NCBI GenBank assembly: GCA_027293665.1 | Contig: JAPUFN010000420.1 | Location: 1 to 8,770, forward strand | Length of the DNA: 8,770 bases | Source of the DNA: Gammaproteobacteria bacterium | GTDB lineage: Bacteria > Pseudomonadota > Gammaproteobacteria > Pseudomonadales > Azotimanducaceae | Direction of reading: 5' to 3' | In this document: positions 6,680-8,770 of the stretch, piece by piece | Layout of the letters: the number at the start of each line of letters is the position of its first letter | How positions within the stretch are numbered: the first letter of the stretch is position 1 | Translations under genes and position numbers: made by a program | Notes under the pieces: generated by a model | What the model was told of the DNA's origin: nothing | The model's database searches: none | Seen by the model: the letters and a program-made list of their open reading frames with translations, nothing else

Positions 6680-6692
6680 GTCACGCTGACCG
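6678..6692. repeat. Palindrome in the ccoG leader, possible operator
   Basis: CGGTCA-CGC-TGACCG, a perfect 6-bp inverted repeat around a 3-nt centre. It lies just downstream of the predicted ccoG -10 (6706-6711), a normal place for a repressor operator. I do not recognise it as a known regulator's box. Confidence 0.45.
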
Positions 6693-6705
6693 GTTGGGCG
6701 AAATC

Positions 6706-6711
6706 AGTATA
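6706..6711 (-). promoter_or_regulatory. Possible -10 element of ccoG
   Basis: TATACT on the minus strand matches the -10 consensus at 5 of 6 positions and would start transcription near 6699, giving a leader of about 70 nt before the TTG. No recognisable -35 lies at the right spacing, so an activator would be needed if this is real. Confidence 0.28.
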
Positions 6712-6792
6712 CCGCTCATCGATTCTGCTGGACTACGCGAGCATGCAGTATGAGTTGGGACGCCCTTCAGTGTGGAGCCACTCGAATGGATA

Positions 6793-6810
6793 GATTGTAG
6801 GCGTACAATC
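6793..6810. promoter_or_regulatory. Palindrome upstream of uspA, candidate operator
   Basis: GATTGTA-GGCG-TACAATC is a perfect 7-bp inverted repeat with a 4-nt centre, ending 38 nt before the uspA start at 6849. Its geometry, TTGTA-N4-TACAA, equals that of CRP/FNR-superfamily boxes (FNR TTGAT-N4-ATCAA), although the inner two bases of each half differ. The right arm TACAAT could be a -10 element, which would make the site repressive. It could also form a leader hairpin. Confidence 0.5.
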
Positions 6811-6833
6811 GTCTGTGTTGGATTCGGATTCGC

Positions 6834-6839
6834 AGGGAG
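6834..6839 (+). promoter_or_regulatory. Ribosome binding site that sets the uspA start
   Basis: AGGGAG lies only 3 nt before ATG 6843 but 9 nt before ATG 6849. The second spacing is the workable one, so translation is placed at 6849. Confidence 0.65.
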
Positions 6840-6848
6840 TGGATGCAG

Positions 6849-7292
6849 ATGGCATACAAACATGTGCTCGCAGCAGTCGATTTGTCAGAGGAAGCTGATC
6901 GGGTTTTGCAGGAAGCAAAGCAGGTCGCCGAGGACCACGGTGCTGAATTAACCGTCCTGTCTGTGGTCAAGCCGCTGACCCAGGTGTACGGCGGGCTGGA
7001 CATGGCTGCCTACACGGACGTGACAGTTAATTTTGAACGCGAAGCTCAAGCCCAGGCGCTGCGCCAGTTGCAGGAAATTGGCGAGCGAATGGGGATACAA
7101 GCGTCGCAGGTGGAAGTCGCCGTTGGCGCACCGCCGTCGAAGATCGTCGAGGTGGCCAACGCTCAGGACGCAGACCTGATTGTAATCGGTTCTCACGGTA
7201 GACACGGATTGGGTCTGTTGCTGGGTTCTACGGCGAATGGCGTGTTGCACCACGCACAATGCGATGTGCTGACTGTTCGAATAAGAAGTTGA
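6849..7292 (+). CDS. uspA: Universal stress protein, UspA type
   Basis: A single-domain 147-residue cytoplasmic Usp protein starting MAYKHVLAAVDLSEEAD, the usual N-terminus of this group in gammaproteobacteria. Members accumulate on growth arrest, starvation or oxygen limitation; their biochemical role is poorly defined. The C-terminal segment (DLIVIGSHGRHG, then LGSTANGVLHHAQCDVLTVR) holds the phosphate-binding loop. The glycine spacing is G-x2-G-x8-G-S, one residue shorter than the classical ATP-binding G-x2-G-x9-G-S/T, so nucleotide binding is uncertain. The symbol is given at family level because genomes often carry several paralogues. It is divergent from ccoG across about 220 nt, and a palindrome precedes it. 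The upstream ATG at 6843 would add two residues but has a poorly spaced ribosome binding site. Confidence 0.93.
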   Translation: MAYKHVLAAVDLSEEADRVLQEAKQVAEDHGAELTVLSVVKPLTQVYGGLDMAAYTDVTVNFEREAQAQALRQLQEIGERMGIQASQVEVAVGAPPSKIVEVANAQDADLIVIGSHGRHGLGLLLGSTANGVLHHAQCDVLTVRIRS

Positions 7293-7362
7293 GTCCGCGA
7301 CGGGGTAGATGACGTACCGGTTGCGCACTCCATTAGATCGCTATTGGCTAGCCGAATTCCTT

Positions 7363-7393
7363 GCGCGTTAGGTCACGCGGCGCGTAAGGTGAC
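7363..7393. repeat. Imperfect tandem 14-mers upstream of nfeD
   Basis: GCGCGTTAGGTCAC (7363-7376) and GCGCGTAAGGTGAC (7380-7393) match at 12 of 14 positions with a 17-bp period. They end 29 nt before the nfeD start, in the 130-nt gap after uspA where no gene and no terminator are visible. They could be a pair of regulator half-sites or chance. Confidence 0.35.
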
Positions 7394-7422
7394 ATGACAA
7401 ACGCCTGAGCGAGCACGGTGCG

Positions 7423-8770
7423 ATGATGCATCAAATCAGACGTCGGTTCCGGCGCCAGAGAACGCGAGAAAGGCCGGCCAGCCTGCCGCGCTATTTATTG
7501 GCGCTTTGCGCCATCAGTTTCGGCGTCGGCTTCGCAGCGACCGGGCCAGCTACTGATGGATCCGCTGAGGTCTGGGTGGTCGATCTGGATGGCGCGCTCG
7601 GACCCGCCACCGGCGATCTCCTGATTCGGTCAATCGATGCGGCTGCGGCAGCCAGCGCCAAAGCGATTGTTATCCGCATGGATACCCCCGGCGGCCTTGA
7701 TAAAGCGATGCGGGATGTTATTCGAAAAATCCTCGCTGCGGAAATTCCTGTCGTAACGTTCGTTTCGCCCGATGGCGCACGCGCTGCCAGCGCAGGGACC
7801 TATATTGCAACTGCGAGTCACATTGCGGCGATGGCGCCGGCGACAAACATTGGCTCATCGACGCCGGTGACGATCGGAGCTCCTACACCTACCCCTGCTG
7901 TGCCAGGAGCAGAGGATTCGGAGCAGGCAGCGGCAGCCCCGCAGGATGCAATGATGCGTAAAATCGTCAACGATGCTGTGGCGTATCTGCAGAGTCTGGC
8001 GGAACTGCGGGGCCGCAACATTGAATGGGCGGAGACGACGGTACGCGAAGGCGCGAATCTGCGTGCTTCAGAAGCACTGGCTAACAATGTGATTGATCTC
8101 ATCAGCGCCGATCTTGACAGTCTGCTGCAGGACATCGATGGCATAGAGGTTGAAATTGCCGGGCGCGTCGTTGTGCTGGAGACGGCTGATGCCACGCTGC
8201 ATTTCGTAGAAACCGATTGGCGTCACGATCTCCTGAAAGTCGTCACAGATCCGACGATCGCCTACGGGTTGCTGATTTTCGGCATCTACGGACTCATTTT
8301 GGAGTTCTACAACCCCGGAATGGTGGCGCCTGCGGTCATCGGGATCATCTGTCTGCTACTGGGTGCTTACGGCCTGCAGATGTTACCGATCAACTATGCG
8401 GGGCTGGCACTCATCGTTGTCGGTATTGTCATGATGGTGATGGAGTTTTTCACACCGACCATGGGCATTCTTGGCATCGCCGGGATAGCGGCTTTTGTTT
8501 TCGGATCTGTGATCCTCATGGATACTGAGGTGCCCGGCTATACGTTGCCGCTGGCGGTGATTGGTGCCTTCACCGCGTCTACTGTAGTCCTTGTCATGGT
8601 TGCAATAGGTGCCGCCGTGCGAGCGCGTACAAGCAGCATTCGAACCGGCCGGGAGGCAATGGTGGGCGCGCCTGCTCAGGCGCTGGAGGAATTTCAGGAT
8701 TCCGGACATGTCCGGGCTTTCGGTGAGATCTGGCAGGCGAGGTCAGATGTGCCGGTCGGCTCAGGCGAGT
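7423..8770 (+). CDS. nfeD: Long-form NfeD (NfeD1b) membrane-bound ClpP-class serine protease, C-terminus cut by window edge
   Basis: A membrane protein with an extracytoplasmic ClpP-like protease domain. Homologues such as Pyrococcus PH1510 cleave the C-terminus of their SPFH/stomatin partner. The 449 codons present show a basic N-terminus with a hydrophobic signal segment (residues 24-39), then the protease domain. MDTPGG is at 86-91, the catalytic serine is Ser123 in ASAGTYI, and the likely general-base lysine is Lys180 in MMRKIVNDAV, giving the Ser-Lys dyad of this family. A proline/alanine/acid-rich linker lies between them. From about residue 276 four hydrophobic helices follow (LIFGIYGLILEFYNPG, then three more to about 400). 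The NfeD OB-fold domain begins (GREAMVGAPAQAL) and is cut by the edge. ATG 7423 or the adjacent ATG 7426 is the start; an in-frame stop lies at 7390. The gene is usually followed by an SPFH gene, expected just beyond the window. Confidence 0.95.
   Translation, partial: MMHQIRRRFRRQRTRERPASLPRYLLALCAISFGVGFAATGPATDGSAEVWVVDLDGALGPATGDLLIRSIDAAAAASAKAIVIRMDTPGGLDKAMRDVIRKILAAEIPVVTFVSPDGARAASAGTYIATASHIAAMAPATNIGSSTPVTIGAPTPTPAVPGAEDSEQAAAAPQDAMMRKIVNDAVAYLQSLAELRGRNIEWAETTVREGANLRASEALANNVIDLISADLDSLLQDIDGIEVEIAGRVVVLETADATLHFVETDWRHDLLKVVTDPTIAYGLLIFGIYGLILEFYNPGMVAPAVIGIICLLLGAYGLQMLPINYAGLALIVVGIVMMVMEFFTPTMGILGIAGIAAFVFGSVILMDTEVPGYTLPLAVIGAFTASTVVLVMVAIGAAVRARTSSIRTGREAMVGAPAQALEEFQDSGHVRAFGEIWQARSDVPVGSGE

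Noticed and set aside
7293..7422. Gap between uspA and nfeD as a site for a terminator or small gene
   Set aside because: No stable hairpin with T-run and no open frame with a ribosome binding site; only the tandem 14-mers stand out.
1..8770. tRNA, rRNA, CRISPR, transposase, phage or toxin-antitoxin content
   Set aside because: None of the usual sequence signs is visible; codon use and gene families look chromosomal throughout.

Overview
The window looks like a chromosomal segment from a gammaproteobacterium of moderate GC content. This rests on the close resemblance of the TrxB, CcoG, PaaI-type thioesterase and UspA proteins to gammaproteobacterial families; genus cannot be read from the sequence. 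It holds nine protein genes, seven complete and two cut by the window ends. I see no rRNA, tRNA, CRISPR array, insertion sequence or convincing rho-independent terminator.

Layout. Positions 1-885 (minus) are thioredoxin reductase trxB without its C-terminus, with a probable promoter near 1000-1028. A small SpoIIAA/STAS-like protein follows at 1059-1463 (minus). A PaaI-like hotdog thioesterase lies at 1560-1949 (plus) and converges with, and overlaps by 4 nt, the leftward redox cluster. Read leftward, that cluster runs ccoG (5210-6628), a molybdopterin oxidoreductase (3003-5117), a ferric-reductase-like diheme membrane cytochrome b (2293-2973) and a membrane-anchored tetraheme cytochrome c (1946-2308). 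To the right, a universal stress protein (6849-7292, plus) is divergent from ccoG. The window ends inside a long-form NfeD membrane serine protease (7423-8770, plus).

The most interesting part is the compact three-gene module of molybdopterin enzyme, b-type diheme membrane protein and tetraheme c. Gene order, short spacing, an overlap and visible cofactor ligands suggest one electron-transfer chain. It would link a cytoplasmic molybdenum or tungsten active site ([4Fe-4S] cysteines 17/20/24/52, candidate metal ligand Cys146), two transmembrane hemes (His61/75 and 134/148) and four periplasmic bis-His hemes. No quinone-type NrfD/PsrC subunit, NAD-binding subunit or separate iron-sulfur subunit is encoded alongside it. 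An orphan ccoG, itself a membrane [4Fe-4S] protein, sits immediately upstream without cbb3 oxidase genes in the window. Substrate, electron direction and physiological partners are unknown to me. The arrangement is the best candidate here for an undescribed respiratory or detoxifying system.

Several leftward genes appear to use non-ATG starts: trxB TTG or GTG, cytochrome c GTG, molybdopterin enzyme GTG, ccoG TTG. The ccoG-uspA divergent region carries three short perfect inverted repeats that may be operators or leader hairpins.
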